From Chrysophaeum taylorii (lineage: Eukaryota > Sar > Pelagophyceae > Pelagomonadales > Pelagomonadaceae): a stretch of DNA of 64,000 nt. Both the position numbers and the translations under genes were made by a program. This document shows, one piece after another, positions 31,417 through 40,568 of the stretch (positions are counted from its first letter, which is position 1; each line of letters starts with the position of its first letter). The DNA lies in contig JAQMWT010000362.1 in the NCBI GenBank assembly GCA_029834535.1, positions 248,001 to 312,000 of the forward strand. The letters run 5' to 3'. The notes beneath the pieces are model-generated. The model did not search any database and was not told the DNA's origin. It saw only the letters and a program-made list of their open reading frames with translations.

Positions 31417-33345
31417 TCAGGGAGATGGAAACGAGGATGTTGCTGTCTTTGGTCCAAGGCGGGATTCGTCCGTCAACACCCCGAGGGGGGCGAGCTTGGG
31501 CCGTTTCTCGTATTTCTTATGGCCACGCCGCTTGCTTCGGCGGCACCGGCGGCGGCGAGTCGTCGCGGGAAGAGTGTCGAGGAGGCATTCGGTCCATCTG
31601 GTGGCGTGCGCCTTGAAGACGTCCAGCGTCGGGCGTCGGTCGAGAAGCTCCTCGGCCGAAGAAGAATTCTTCTTTTCTTGGACGACGACGTGCGCGTCGC
31701 CGCCGCCGCAACAAGGAGTAGTACCATCGATAGTATCTTTGGTTTGAAGAGAGAGCTGGCTCCTCATGACGTCCCTTCGGGCGTCGATCCAGCGCTTGGA
31801 CATGAGCTTGGCAAGGACCTTATCCTTCGCAAGTTTCCAGGATTCGCGGTTCCGGTGATACTCCGCCAATTTGGTGTCGGGTGGGTTGTAGAGGACCAAC
31901 GAACGGTTGAGAAAATTGATGAGGGCAACGTGGAAGCGGAGCTCGAGGTCGTCGATAACCTGCCTCGTGAGCGTGTAGAGGACGACGGTCGTCAGCGAGA
32001 CGGCGGTGGTCGGGGCGCGCGAGTTCGCGTCCAAGACGGCGAGTTCCCCAAACAGCTGACCACGCCCGAGCACGCCGACGAGCATTTGACGACGCGGGCA
32101 CGTCTGCGCGAGGAACACGCGCTGGTTCTCGATCTCGCGCCAGTTGCGTTGGAGGACCCAGTTTCCCGGCTCCTCTGGCCGATACAGCTCGTCCACGGCG
32201 AGTTGCATGCCAGTTTCGGTCGTGGGGGCGTCGATGGTCTGGAGGAGCGCGTTTGTCGCTGTCCTCTTGAGGCTAGGGGGTTTATGATGAGACGACGAGG
32301 CCTCCTTGGTGCCGCGCTTTTGCTTGCACAGCGCGGATTCGGGGACGGCTTTGAAGAGGTCGACGACGCCCGCCTTGATCACCGCCAACTCAAGAATCTC
32401 TTCGTCCTGCTTGAGAATCACCGAGTTTGGATCGTAGAGCTTAACGGTGAGATGTCGCGAGAGCGAACGGAGCGACTCGAACGAGAAACTGTCGAACGCC
32501 GCGCATTGGCGAAGCCACCTCGACCTCTCCGCGTACTCTAACTCTTTTATCTCTTGAGTGATCGTGCGGTAGTCGTCCTTGGTGAGCGTCAGCAGAACAC
32601 ACGCGCTCTTGGTTTTGGCGTCGGCAGATCGCGTCGGCCGTCTTTCCGCCGAATCCAACGCGAAATCGCCAAAGCTGTCGCCAGCCGCTAAGCTCACCAA
32701 TACAATTTCCGACTCGGTCACTTCTCCGCTCTTGTGCTTGACCTCCATCCTCTTTGTAATAGCCACTTCGCCGTGGAATATCACGTAGAACAGCTCTCCG
32801 ACGTCGCCCTCGTTGAAAATAAATTGCCCGGCGCCGTAGTGGATTGCGCGCACGCACTTGGCTACGTCCACCAAAGGACCTTCGACATCGGGCTGCCCGA
32901 GGAGGTCCTTGTTCGAGTTCTCCTCGCGCTGGTGCAAAGACGCGAAGAACCGGTTGCTCTTCAGGATGTCGATCCACTGTTTCACCTGACGCTTGGTCCT
33001 ATTCAGCGGCACCCCCGGCTTCTCCTCCTGTTGCAAGGCCTCGAAGTCGGGCAAACACGGCTCCGCGGGAGTTTCCCGCTCGCTCTTGTGTCGTCGCGCT
33101 ACGATGGCATCCCGCATTGCCTCAGCAAACCGACCCGCGCGACGATGCACTGCGCTGCTCGCTTCCAGGACCTCAACGCTCCCCGAGTCCAGACTCCGCG
33201 CCATATCGATCGCCCTGGTAGCGCGCGAGACCTCCCCCGCGGCGAGGCAAGATCGCGCGGTTGCGACCAGTTCGCTCGCGCTCATCTCCTCGAGAAAGTT
33301 GTTCATCGTCCGCATGACGTCACTAGGATACTCGGTGACCGTCAT
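31417..33345 (-). CDS. Cyclic nucleotide-binding domain protein
   Basis: Single exon, 642 residues. The N terminus is TPR-like (LVATARSCLAAGEVSRATRA). The first CNB domain (about 165-285) shows IHYGAGQFIFNEGDVGELFY, HGEVAI, LAAGDSFGDFAL and an acidic/Arg region RRPTRSADAKTKS in the phosphate-binding-cassette position. A second CNB domain (about 310-500) shows VILKQDEEILELAVIKAGVV, a long insertion and GRGQLFGELAVLDANSRAPTTA. In PKA-R/Epac-type cassettes the pattern is FGELAL...PRAATV, so site 2 is close to canonical (FGELAVL...RAPTTA) and site 1 is degenerate. The C terminus is basic. No kinase or channel domain is attached, so it resembles stand-alone CNBD proteins of algae and cilia. Ligand unknown. 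Divergent from the cupin gene, 67 bp apart. Confidence 0.85.
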   Translation of the reverse strand: MTVTEYPSDVMRTMNNFLEEMSASELVATARSCLAAGEVSRATRAIDMARSLDSGSVEVLEASSAVHRRAGRFAEAMRDAIVARRHKSERETPAEPCLPDFEALQQEEKPGVPLNRTKRQVKQWIDILKSNRFFASLHQREENSNKDLLGQPDVEGPLVDVAKCVRAIHYGAGQFIFNEGDVGELFYVIFHGEVAITKRMEVKHKSGEVTESEIVLVSLAAGDSFGDFALDSAERRPTRSADAKTKSACVLLTLTKDDYRTITQEIKELEYAERSRWLRQCAAFDSFSFESLRSLSRHLTVKLYDPNSVILKQDEEILELAVIKAGVVDLFKAVPESALCKQKRGTKEASSSHHKPPSLKRTATNALLQTIDAPTTETGMQLAVDELYRPEEPGNWVLQRNWREIENQRVFLAQTCPRRQMLVGVLGRGQLFGELAVLDANSRAPTTAVSLTTVVLYTLTRQVIDDLELRFHVALINFLNRSLVLYNPPDTKLAEYHRNRESWKLAKDKVLAKLMSKRWIDARRDVMRSQLSLQTKDTIDGTTPCCGGGDAHVVVQEKKNSSSAEELLDRRPTLDVFKAHATRWTECLLDTLPATTRRRRCRRSKRRGHKKYEKRPKLAPLGVLTDESRLGPKTATSSFPSP

Positions 33346-33407
33346 AACAATTACCCTCGTGAAGTTAGTTTAGTTAGTAGCTGTTGACGCCGTGTTGATT
33401 GACGTCA
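33315..33407. promoter_or_regulatory. Two TGACGTCA palindromes around a divergent start
   Basis: TGACGTCA (the CRE/bZIP site) occurs at 33315-33322, within the first codons of the CNB-domain gene, and at 33400-33407, six bases before the cupin ATG, as TTGACGTCAA. The 67-bp spacer 33346-33412 must hold both promoters. Binding is untested, and one such 8-mer per window is expected by chance. Confidence 0.3.
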
Positions 33408-33412
33408 AAAGG

Positions 33413-34027
33413 ATGGTGACAATTGACAAGCTTGCCGACGCGCCCGTGTTTCTTCTGGATGAGAAACCCCAAGAATGGCTCCCGGGGCTCGAAGCAGCGC
33501 TGCGCGAGTGGTCCGTGGTGGACTCGGACGCCGCGATGGGCTCGGACGCCGCGACGATTAGTGCTCGCGCCTTTGCGATGTTCGCTGCCAAGGGCGCGAG
33601 CCACGAACTCGCCCAGTTTGCGTCCACCGGCCGCAGCAACGGTCGGCCGATGCAGTGGTCTCGCATGCGAATACCGAAAGGTTCGGACTTTGGCCTCCAT
33701 GCTCACCCAAACGTCGAGATTATCGTCGTCGTCCGCGGCACGGTGTACGAGCGACGATTGGCTGCGGCGCCGCCCACGCGCGGTCCCTTCTACCAAAACC
33801 TCTACCCCCTCGATCTCTCGTCGTGCACGGACTTCGAGACTCTCGCTCACGTTGCGCCCACAATGATCGTCAACGAGGTCGGATCCGTCCACAAATCCTA
33901 CACGCTTGAGGCCGACTGCGACCTCTTCTGCTTGTGGAGCGGCGCCCACCTCCCCGTGGCACCACAATTCACGCCTCCCGATCTCCGGGCAACGGAGGGG
34001 GACCGGTCCGGCGCGCGCAGTAAATAA
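33413..34027 (+). CDS. Cupin-fold protein
   Basis: Single exon, 204 residues from ATG 33413. Cupin motif 1 is GLHAHPNVEIIVVVRGTVYE (H-x-H-x4-E-x6-G), which gives three of the usual metal ligands. Motif 2 is around VGSVHKSYTLEADCDLF, supplying a fourth His. Metal-dependent dioxygenase or isomerase activity is possible, but the substrate cannot be read from the sequence. Length fits single-domain cupins such as thiol-dioxygenase relatives. No targeting peptide is obvious. Confidence 0.75.
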   Translation: MVTIDKLADAPVFLLDEKPQEWLPGLEAALREWSVVDSDAAMGSDAATISARAFAMFAAKGASHELAQFASTGRSNGRPMQWSRMRIPKGSDFGLHAHPNVEIIVVVRGTVYERRLAAAPPTRGPFYQNLYPLDLSSCTDFETLAHVAPTMIVNEVGSVHKSYTLEADCDLFCLWSGAHLPVAPQFTPPDLRATEGDRSGARSK

Positions 34028-34612
34028 AGGAATGGCGCCGCCCGCCCCAAGCGCCTTAGACCCTTAGTCTTGCAGCTGGCGGTTTCGGACCCATCTTGCG
34101 GTCGGATCAGATGGGCGCGTGTGGAACAGCTCTTTTTTTTTAATTTTCTCATTGATTCATCGCGGTGGCCTCGTTGACAACCGCTGAGCTAGTGACTATG
34201 AATAGTCAGATGTTTTTTCGGATGTATGGTATAGACGACTCCTCCGGCACGGCCTCATTAAATAAAGCGCGAGTCGCCGCGTGCTCCCGAGGAGGTCAGC
34301 ACCCAGCGCGAAGAGCTCCGGGCGGCTGCGCTTCCGGCGGCAGCTGGATTCGCTCTCGATCAACGGTGCGCGGCGGCGGATCGCGGCGTTCTCGCGTGTG
34401 TGTTGGTTAGTTTCTCCACAAACGCCGCCAGCCCCTTGTTGTTGTTGCTTCCCGCGTGCCTCCCCGCCGCCGCGTGACATTGTGAACCGTCCCCCCGATG
34501 ATGATGACATTATTCGAACATTACGCGGCAACCAACCAACCCCTGCCTTAATTTCGTAAAAAGTCGGTCGCCCATCGCCCATCACCCATCACACAAACCC
34601 TTGAGAGAGGAT
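34028..34612. other. Intergenic spacer
   Basis: No supported gene. A TATA-less, GC-mixed region between the cupin stop and the RRM gene ATG. A T9 run at 34131-34140 and an ATCGCCCATCACCCATCAC-type short repeat just before the RRM gene are the only visible features. Confidence 0.4.
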
Positions 34613-36577
34613 ATGTGGCTCCGGCAGCATCGTCGTCGGCTGCACCAGCTCGTGGACGAGGATGATCTCGAGGCGCGGCGGGTTGTCCGGCTGATCGCGT
34701 GCTTCGCGGAGCGGCGGACGCTGCGCGGGACAGTCGCATTACTAGAGCGGTTTGCGAGCGACGGCACGGGGCGGTTCCTGCGGTCGTCGTTGCACGGTCA
34801 GCTGAGCGCAAGGCTCCGGTGGGCCGCCGACGTGGTGGTACCGCGGATCGACGCGTTTCTGGCGGCCGAGCGGACGGCGGTGGTGGACGACGTGTCCGAG
34901 GCGCTCGCGCGGCCCCGCGCTCCCGGGAAGCCCGCGGCGCGCGACGAGGTGCGACGCCTCTCGGCGCTCGTCGCGCACGCGAGACCACCCGCGCCCGTGC
35001 GGCGCGAGTCGCTGTCGTGCCCCGCGGGCCACGTGTCGCGGCGCGAGGCCTACCGCGCGCTCGCGCCCCTCGTGGAGGCGCTGGGCGCGGGCGGCGCGCG
35101 ATCGCAGTTCGAGGTGTTCGAGCTGAGCGGCGCGGTGGTTCCTAGCGTCAAGAGCGCGCTCGCGTTCGCCATGTGCCACCTTGGGAGCTCGGCGCGCGAC
35201 GTTCTGGAGGTGGTTGCGAGCGCGGAGGCGATCGCCGCGAAGCTGGTGGCAACGAGCCCGCCGCGCGTCCTTTCCGAGGTCGAGGAGGTGCTGCGCGACG
35301 AGCGCGAAGCTTGGACGTGCGCGCACAAGGCGAGCCGCCGGCTCGGGCCCACGCTCGTCGACGCGCTGCGCGTGCACAGCGCGCTCGGGAGCGGCGAGGC
35401 GCTGATGGCTTTTCTGTGCGACGAGAGCTCGCTCGAGCCGACGCCGCGTTTGCTGTGCAAGGCCTGCGCCGAGGCGCACGCGGCGGCGTCCCGTTGCGCG
35501 CGCGAAACCGCGCTCCCGGCGCACCGCAACGAGTGGGCTGCCATCGAGCGCCAGGGCTCCGCCAGCCTCCTGCGGCTGCGCGACCGCGTCCGCCACGCGT
35601 CGCGCGTCGCGATGGCCGCGGCAGAAATGCGCGCCGACGAGATGGCGATGCGCGCCGTCTCGACCGGCCGCGATTTCGACGATCAGGCGATCTCCGCGGC
35701 CCCGGCCGCCAAGCTCGGCCGCAAGCCGCGACGCCGGGCGACCCAGGACGGCTCGGTCGTCCACGCGACCCTCGAGATCGCCGCCGACTCGGCCTCGGAC
35801 GACGCGGCGCACGGCGCCCTTTCCCGCTCCGTCTTCGTCGAGAATCTGCCGTGCGACGCGACCGGCGACGACGTGCGCAACGCCTTCTCGCGTTCCGGTT
35901 CGGTCGAGAACGTCTTTTTGTATTCGCGATCCCCCCGCCCGACATCCCCCGCCGCCAAGGGCACCCGCGCCCCCTACCGCGTCCGCCGCGCGACTCCCGA
36001 CCTCTCGGCGACGAGCGCCTTCGTCGAGTTTTCCGATTCGACGGGCGCCGCCGCCGCGACCAAGCCAAGCCTCTGTATCTTTGGCGTCCTCATCGGCGAC
36101 CGCCTTTGCCGCACGCGAAAGGCCGCCGACGTCAAGAGCTTTTACCTCCACAGACTCGCACCCCACCTCTCCGAGACCCGCCTCGCCGACGAGCTCGGCA
36201 AAGCCCTCGGCGACGCCGCCAAGCCCGCGCGAGTCTGGCGCCGCGACCCCGACGTCCACCCCGACCGCGCCAGACTCAGGTTTCACCGCCACGCGGCCGC
36301 AGCCTGGGCGTGGCGCCGCCTCGACGCCCACGCTCATCAAACCCCCGGCCTCTTCGAGCTTTCTTGGACGGCAACCCCCCCCGCGGGGACTGCTGGTGCC
36401 TCGAGATACGACGACGACGACGACCACCACCACCACGACGACGACGACCACATTGAGCAGCCCGACGATAACGACGTCGTCGTCACCCCTCGAAAACAGA
36501 AACAACATCGGACCAAGAAAAAGAAGAAGAAAAAAACAAACAGGCCTGACGATCGTGCTTCGCCGTTCTTGGAGTAG
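34613..36577 (+). CDS. RRM-domain RNA-binding protein
   Basis: Single exon, 654 residues from ATG 34613 (the frame is open a little upstream but without ATG). The N-terminal ~400 residues are Ala/Arg-rich and helical, with a few cysteines, and not assigned. An RRM starts near residue 405: RSVFVENLPCDATGDDVRNA (RNP2-like VFVENL), then a long variable loop and ATSAFVEFSDSTGAAAA (RNP1-like). A second, weaker RRM may follow (KSFYLHRLAPHLSETRLADE). The tail has an Asp/His repeat (DDDDDHHHHDDDDH) encoded by GAC/CAC runs at 36406-36450, and a Lys run (KKKKKKK). A La-related or splicing role is possible but unproven. The stop is 13 bp from the stop of the convergent sulfotransferase-like gene. Confidence 0.7.
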   Translation: MWLRQHRRRLHQLVDEDDLEARRVVRLIACFAERRTLRGTVALLERFASDGTGRFLRSSLHGQLSARLRWAADVVVPRIDAFLAAERTAVVDDVSEALARPRAPGKPAARDEVRRLSALVAHARPPAPVRRESLSCPAGHVSRREAYRALAPLVEALGAGGARSQFEVFELSGAVVPSVKSALAFAMCHLGSSARDVLEVVASAEAIAAKLVATSPPRVLSEVEEVLRDEREAWTCAHKASRRLGPTLVDALRVHSALGSGEALMAFLCDESSLEPTPRLLCKACAEAHAAASRCARETALPAHRNEWAAIERQGSASLLRLRDRVRHASRVAMAAAEMRADEMAMRAVSTGRDFDDQAISAAPAAKLGRKPRRRATQDGSVVHATLEIAADSASDDAAHGALSRSVFVENLPCDATGDDVRNAFSRSGSVENVFLYSRSPRPTSPAAKGTRAPYRVRRATPDLSATSAFVEFSDSTGAAAATKPSLCIFGVLIGDRLCRTRKAADVKSFYLHRLAPHLSETRLADELGKALGDAAKPARVWRRDPDVHPDRARLRFHRHAAAAWAWRRLDAHAHQTPGLFELSWTATPPAGTAGASRYDDDDDHHHHDDDDHIEQPDDNDVVVTPRKQKQHRTKKKKKKKTNRPDDRASPFLE

Positions 36578-36590
36578 TAGTTAGATTTTC

Positions 36591-37283
36591 TCACCAGCAC
36601 ACGAGGCCTCTTTCGCTCACCACGTTGTAGAGGTCGAGGTCCCTGGCGTACCTCGCTCTGACAACCCTTTCGAGCTCGGCGGTGAAATTGGTGGTGTGAG
36701 GCCGCGCGTTGACGTGGGGGACCTTGGCGTCGGTAAAGGTCGACACGAAGACGTCGAGCATCCCCAAGGTGCCGGCGCACGTGAGCCCCCGGGTCGCGCT
36801 CGGCGCGAGCATGCGGGATTGGATGTTCGGTTTGTCGAAGTAGCCAGTCGTGCCTTGGTACCTGCCCCTATATTTGATCGTCGTCCGCATGTGGTTCTCC
36901 GCGCTAGCGACCCACTCTCGCGGCTCGCGCATTATCGAGAAAAAGCACGTCTCTTCGAACCACGGGTACCCGAGTCGAACCAGGTCGTCGAGTCCCGTTT
37001 CAACGGATACCACGATCGTCTTGTTTCTGGCTCGTACTACCTCCATCAAATCCGGTTTTCGCCAATTGTGCCTTCTGCCGTGCTCGACGTACGCGTGCTT
37101 ACCGAGGTCCACAAACCTGCTCGACGTACGCAATGCCGTCAATATGCTCGTTCCTGCAGTCTTCGGGACGTGAATGTGCCAAACGATAGAACAACTCGGC
37201 ACCACGGCGCGCCATAACCGTGTTGCGCCTTCGATGCTCGGCTCGGCCCCACTCAACACGCAAAACAATGCCGCCCAAATCAT
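36591..37283 (-). CDS. Sulfotransferase-like secretory protein
   Basis: 230 residues from ATG 37283 with a clear signal peptide (MIWAALFCVLSGAEPS). It shows the PAPS-binding loop HIHVPKTAGTSILTAL and the second PAPS motif FSIMREPREWVASAENH of Sulfotransfer_2-type enzymes. It is shorter than typical (~300 residues), but both cofactor motifs are present and the frame is open to the end. It shares only these motifs with the sulfotransferase at 14392-15360, so it is a different subfamily. The frame extends upstream to 37418, but the signal peptide argues for the internal ATG. The acceptor is unknown. Confidence 0.75.
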   Translation of the reverse strand: MIWAALFCVLSGAEPSIEGATRLWRAVVPSCSIVWHIHVPKTAGTSILTALRTSSRFVDLGKHAYVEHGRRHNWRKPDLMEVVRARNKTIVVSVETGLDDLVRLGYPWFEETCFFSIMREPREWVASAENHMRTTIKYRGRYQGTTGYFDKPNIQSRMLAPSATRGLTCAGTLGMLDVFVSTFTDAKVPHVNARPHTTNFTAELERVVRARYARDLDLYNVVSERGLVCW

Positions 37284-37888
37284 TTTTTCGCCAAACAATT
37301 CGAGACCAAGGTTCTCGACTCGACAAAACACCAACCTCATCAAATACTCTCCTGCCGTCCCTGGAGCTCTTTCCCTCTCCAGGGGGCGTGCGGGAGGTCC
37401 TCTTCTTCGTCGTCCCAACTTTCAGAGTCGTTGATCAACCCGAACACCGAACCAATACGTACTTACGAAATACTCTACAATTTTGTATTCTCCAAAAATA
37501 TTTCAAGTAGTAGGTCTAGCATTGCCATTCAAACACACACCTGTCTTCTGGCAACGGCGGGCTAATAATAATCAGGTTGATGGGGCGAAAAGCCTAGACT
37601 CCTCGAGTCGACGGCGAAGAGAGAAGCAAGACATTATAGTGAGGCTCGCTGTATTGAACGGGGAGACGAGCGAACGAACGAACGAACGAACGGAAAAACT
37701 GGAGCCCTGGAAGAGCTCGGCTCGTGGTCCCGCTAATTATAGAGTGGCGCGGCTGGAGACAGAGTCGCGCCGGACATCGAGTCTGGAGAAGTGCGTCGAG
37801 GTACACCACGACGCAGCTTTCTTCCATCCTCGGCGCGTGTCTTACATACAAAAAACAAGGTGCGGATATTGGAAGGTCCAACGGGTCG
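37284..37888. other. Intergenic spacer with (GAAC)n
   Basis: No supported gene. A (GAAC)n run of about five units lies at 37671-37692. The part nearest 37889 is probably the 3' UTR of the NOC4-like gene. Confidence 0.4.
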
Positions 37889-39190
37889 TCAGGAGGAGGC
37901 GAGGGTAGTACAGTAGCCAGCGGCGGTGGCCGCGGTGGAGAACTTGGCGGCCAGCACGCGAAGCGGATCACCAAGGGAGGTCGAGGAGGGCGACTCGTCC
38001 TTCACCGGGGTGGGGAGAAGCGGATGGTCCGTATAGCGGAAATCGTCGTCGTGCTGAAAGGGGACGGGAGAGACGTTGGAGGCGTCCGGGATGTCGGGTT
38101 GTGCGGCGTAGAGGGCCTCATAGGTGAACTGGTCGAGGTCGTCGGGCGGCGGGTCGCCGCGCTCGACGAGGGCGATGACGGCGTGCCTGACGTTGGGGGC
38201 GTAGTGGGTCGCCAGAGCACGAAGATGCTCGTGGGGGGGGCGGTCGGGCGTCGTTAAGGCGGCGTGACACACCGGGCACCGGCCCATGAGATCGGCGAGG
38301 AGTCTGAGGGCGGCGGCGATGGCGCGGGGGGGCGCGGCGACGGCAGCGGCGCTGAGTCGTTCCGCGACCCCGAGCCGCACCGAAGGCGGTGCGTTCGCGA
38401 GGGCGCGTCTCGCGACGCCCAATACGACGTCTAGGTGTTCCGAATACAAGAGGTCGCGGTCGACGAGGGAAACGAGCTTGTCGAAGAAACGAGGGTAGTC
38501 GAGGCGGTGGTACGCCACGAGCTCGAAGATGCCGGGGAGCGCGACGACGGGCGACTCGTCGAACGCCGCCACGAAGAGGTCCGCGAATCGGAGCGGGTTC
38601 CGCATCGCCGACATCAACGCGGGCAAGCGAGACAATGCGTGCTCCCGGCGGTCGATTGGGCCGCTCAGAACCTCCACCCAAACGTCGGCCTCGAGCCCGC
38701 GCTCCGAAGCCTCGTCGCTCGGTATCCGCAGCAACACGTCGCACGCGCTCGCGCCCTTCGCCGCGCGCTTGCACGCGCGCAGCGCCCACATCCGCACCTG
38801 GGCGCTCTCTTTGGCCGCGCCCTCGAGCACCACGAGCGCCTCGGGCGCGAGTCGCTCGCTCTCGCACGCTCCCCGCACGACGGCACCAACAGCCCCACAG
38901 TGGTCCAATCCTTCGACTCCGAGGAGCTTGAACACCGACCGCAGCCCCACCACCTGCGCCACGGCGCCGCACCCCGCCCGCACCCACGCGCCCACCTGCG
39001 CGGCGAACGCGCTGTGAGCGCGCTGCAACATTGCGGCGCGCGAACCGCGCATCCTCCCGGCGCGCGCCACGGCCTTGCGCATGGCGTGCATCCTCCGGAC
39101 GATCTCTTCGTCGCAATCTACCGCCTCGGCGCCGCGCCACGCCTTCGCGAACGATTCGTACGCGCCCTCCTCGTGTGAACGCTTCGCCAT
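37889..39190 (-). CDS. NOC4: Nucleolar complex protein 4-like (CBF/Mak21 domain)
   Basis: Single exon, 433 residues. The C-terminal half carries the CBF/Mak21 region typical of Noc4: VALPGIFELVAYHRLDYPRF, FFDKLVSLVDRDLLYSEHLD, LGVAERLSAAAVAAPPRA, and LLADLMGRCPVCHAAL followed by HLRALATHYAPNVRHAV. Noc4 pairs with Nop14 in the small-subunit processome and is needed for 40S maturation and export. The N-terminal half is helical and more divergent. It is somewhat shorter than yeast or human Noc4 (~520-550), mostly through a reduced N terminus. The gene starts 82 bp from a 26-bp tandem repeat in its presumed promoter. Confidence 0.8.
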   Translation of the reverse strand: MAKRSHEEGAYESFAKAWRGAEAVDCDEEIVRRMHAMRKAVARAGRMRGSRAAMLQRAHSAFAAQVGAWVRAGCGAVAQVVGLRSVFKLLGVEGLDHCGAVGAVVRGACESERLAPEALVVLEGAAKESAQVRMWALRACKRAAKGASACDVLLRIPSDEASERGLEADVWVEVLSGPIDRREHALSRLPALMSAMRNPLRFADLFVAAFDESPVVALPGIFELVAYHRLDYPRFFDKLVSLVDRDLLYSEHLDVVLGVARRALANAPPSVRLGVAERLSAAAVAAPPRAIAAALRLLADLMGRCPVCHAALTTPDRPPHEHLRALATHYAPNVRHAVIALVERGDPPPDDLDQFTYEALYAAQPDIPDASNVSPVPFQHDDDFRYTDHPLLPTPVKDESPSSTSLGDPLRVLAAKFSTAATAAGYCTTLASS

Positions 39191-39271
39191 GTTGCTTTCG
39201 AGTGGACGGTTGGGAGGGGGGGCTGAGAGGGAGAGAAGTCACCTCGACGACGACGACGGCGGCCCTGGAAG

Positions 39272-39323
39272 CCACCAGGGCCGTCGTCAGAACCAGCCCA
39301 CCAGGGCCGTCGTCAGAACCAGC
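39272..39323. repeat. Perfect 26-bp tandem duplication upstream of NOC4
   Basis: Two identical units beginning CCACCAGGGCCGTCGTCAGA (39272-39297 and 39298-39323), 82 bp upstream of the NOC4 start codon. Confidence 0.9.
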
Positions 39324-39654
39324 CCGCCACGCCGTGCAAGATGCACGCAGGTGCAGGCGGATGTGATGCAGGAGGGGGGGTACACATCGGCCCGCTAGGA
39401 AAGGCACTCACTACCCTCCGCCGGTCCGGGTCACGCGGCCGCAACCACAATCAAGTCGGAATCTGCGGCCAACGGGGGATGCCGCTGATTGGAAAAAACG
39501 GGTTAATAAAAGGTAGGTGGGATTTTCTTTCTTTATTACTGCTCATTGATGTTCGTCGTCGTGTACTTGTAACTTCCAACGCGCCACCCTTGCGACGCCT
39601 TCCCCCCAAAAGGCCGCCTAGTAGCGGCCTTGCTCGAGTGATCCCGTCGCGCGC

Positions 39655-40194
39655 CTATTCGACACGGTCGGCCCCCGCAGCGGCGAGTGCTGCTTGAGCG
39701 ACCACGAGGTCCTGGAACCCGTGCCCCGAGCCGACGCCGACACCACCGACGAGAATACCTTCGACGCGCACCGGGAGGCCCCCCATGAGGCTCGTGATGG
39801 CGCCCTGGGTGGCCGCGGAAAGCTCAGAAGCGACGTGCGCCGGAACGTTGTGCGATGAGTTATTGATCGAAGCGGCCGTCCTCGCCTTGGCGAGAGCGCT
39901 CTTGCGCGAGAGAAACTTGCTCCCGGTCATCCGTATCTCGCCCAGGACCTCCCCGCTCGCGTCGACTACGACCACGACCTGCGGCTGCTCCATGTCTTCG
40001 GCTTGCTTGACGGCGCCCGCGAGCATCGCGAGAACGCCGCTGTGGTGTAATCTGACTGTGGGTTCGTAGAACTGCTCGTTCGTGCTGAGCGGGGGCAACG
40101 GTGGTAAGGTCACCACCTTATCCTGGTACGACTCGACGTTGTTCTCGCCTGCGGCGGCGAACCACAGCAGCGAACACGCGGAAACCAAGAACAT
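39655..40194 (-). CDS. GlcG/HbpS-family (DUF336) secreted protein
   Basis: 179 residues from ATG 40194. A signal peptide (MFLVSACSLLWFAAAGE) is followed by the whole GlcG/HbpS fold: GVLAMLAGAVKQAEDMEQPQ, VVVVVDASGEVLGEIRMTGS, KFLSRKSALAKARTAASI, ITSLMGGLPVRVEGILVGGV and GVGSGHGFQDLVVAQAAL. Bacterial members bind haem or cobalamin or act with glycolate oxidase genes. Eukaryotic members are uncharacterised, so the role here is open. The family is mostly bacterial, so a transfer origin is plausible. A longer start 17 codons upstream exists, but the signal peptide argues for 40194. Confidence 0.8.
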   Translation of the reverse strand: MFLVSACSLLWFAAAGENNVESYQDKVVTLPPLPPLSTNEQFYEPTVRLHHSGVLAMLAGAVKQAEDMEQPQVVVVVDASGEVLGEIRMTGSKFLSRKSALAKARTAASINNSSHNVPAHVASELSAATQGAITSLMGGLPVRVEGILVGGVGVGSGHGFQDLVVAQAALAAAGADRVE

Positions 40195-40568
40195 CGTTCT
40201 GCAATGTGACAACAACCAAGACGGGATGTCTGAGTCAGATACCAAGGTCGTTTTCTGCCCAATAGTGATTGAATTACGTTATCGCTTTTCCACTTCGCTC
40301 GCGTTGTCGCATTGCTTGAAACGTAGACAGCAAAGAGAAAAACGAACCACAGAAGGGGCTTTGCCCGAGTGAATGAAACACAGGAAGTAGAACGAAACAG
40401 ACTGACTCTCGGTTGGAACATCAGCGACGCGCGGCAGGCGCCGAGGCAGGTAGAGAAAGAACACTGTGTGAAGGGTATGAACAATAGCCCGCAGATGAGA
40501 GTTGGTGACAGCCGCGTGCACGGGTGGCCTTGAGGAGATTGTCGTTGTCGTCGTTGAGGCCGAGCAAG

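Noticed and set aside
34742-36508. 588-codon open frame on the strand opposite the RRM gene
   Set aside because: High GC at third positions opens the antisense frame; the protein is low-complexity with no domain, whereas the plus strand has an RRM.
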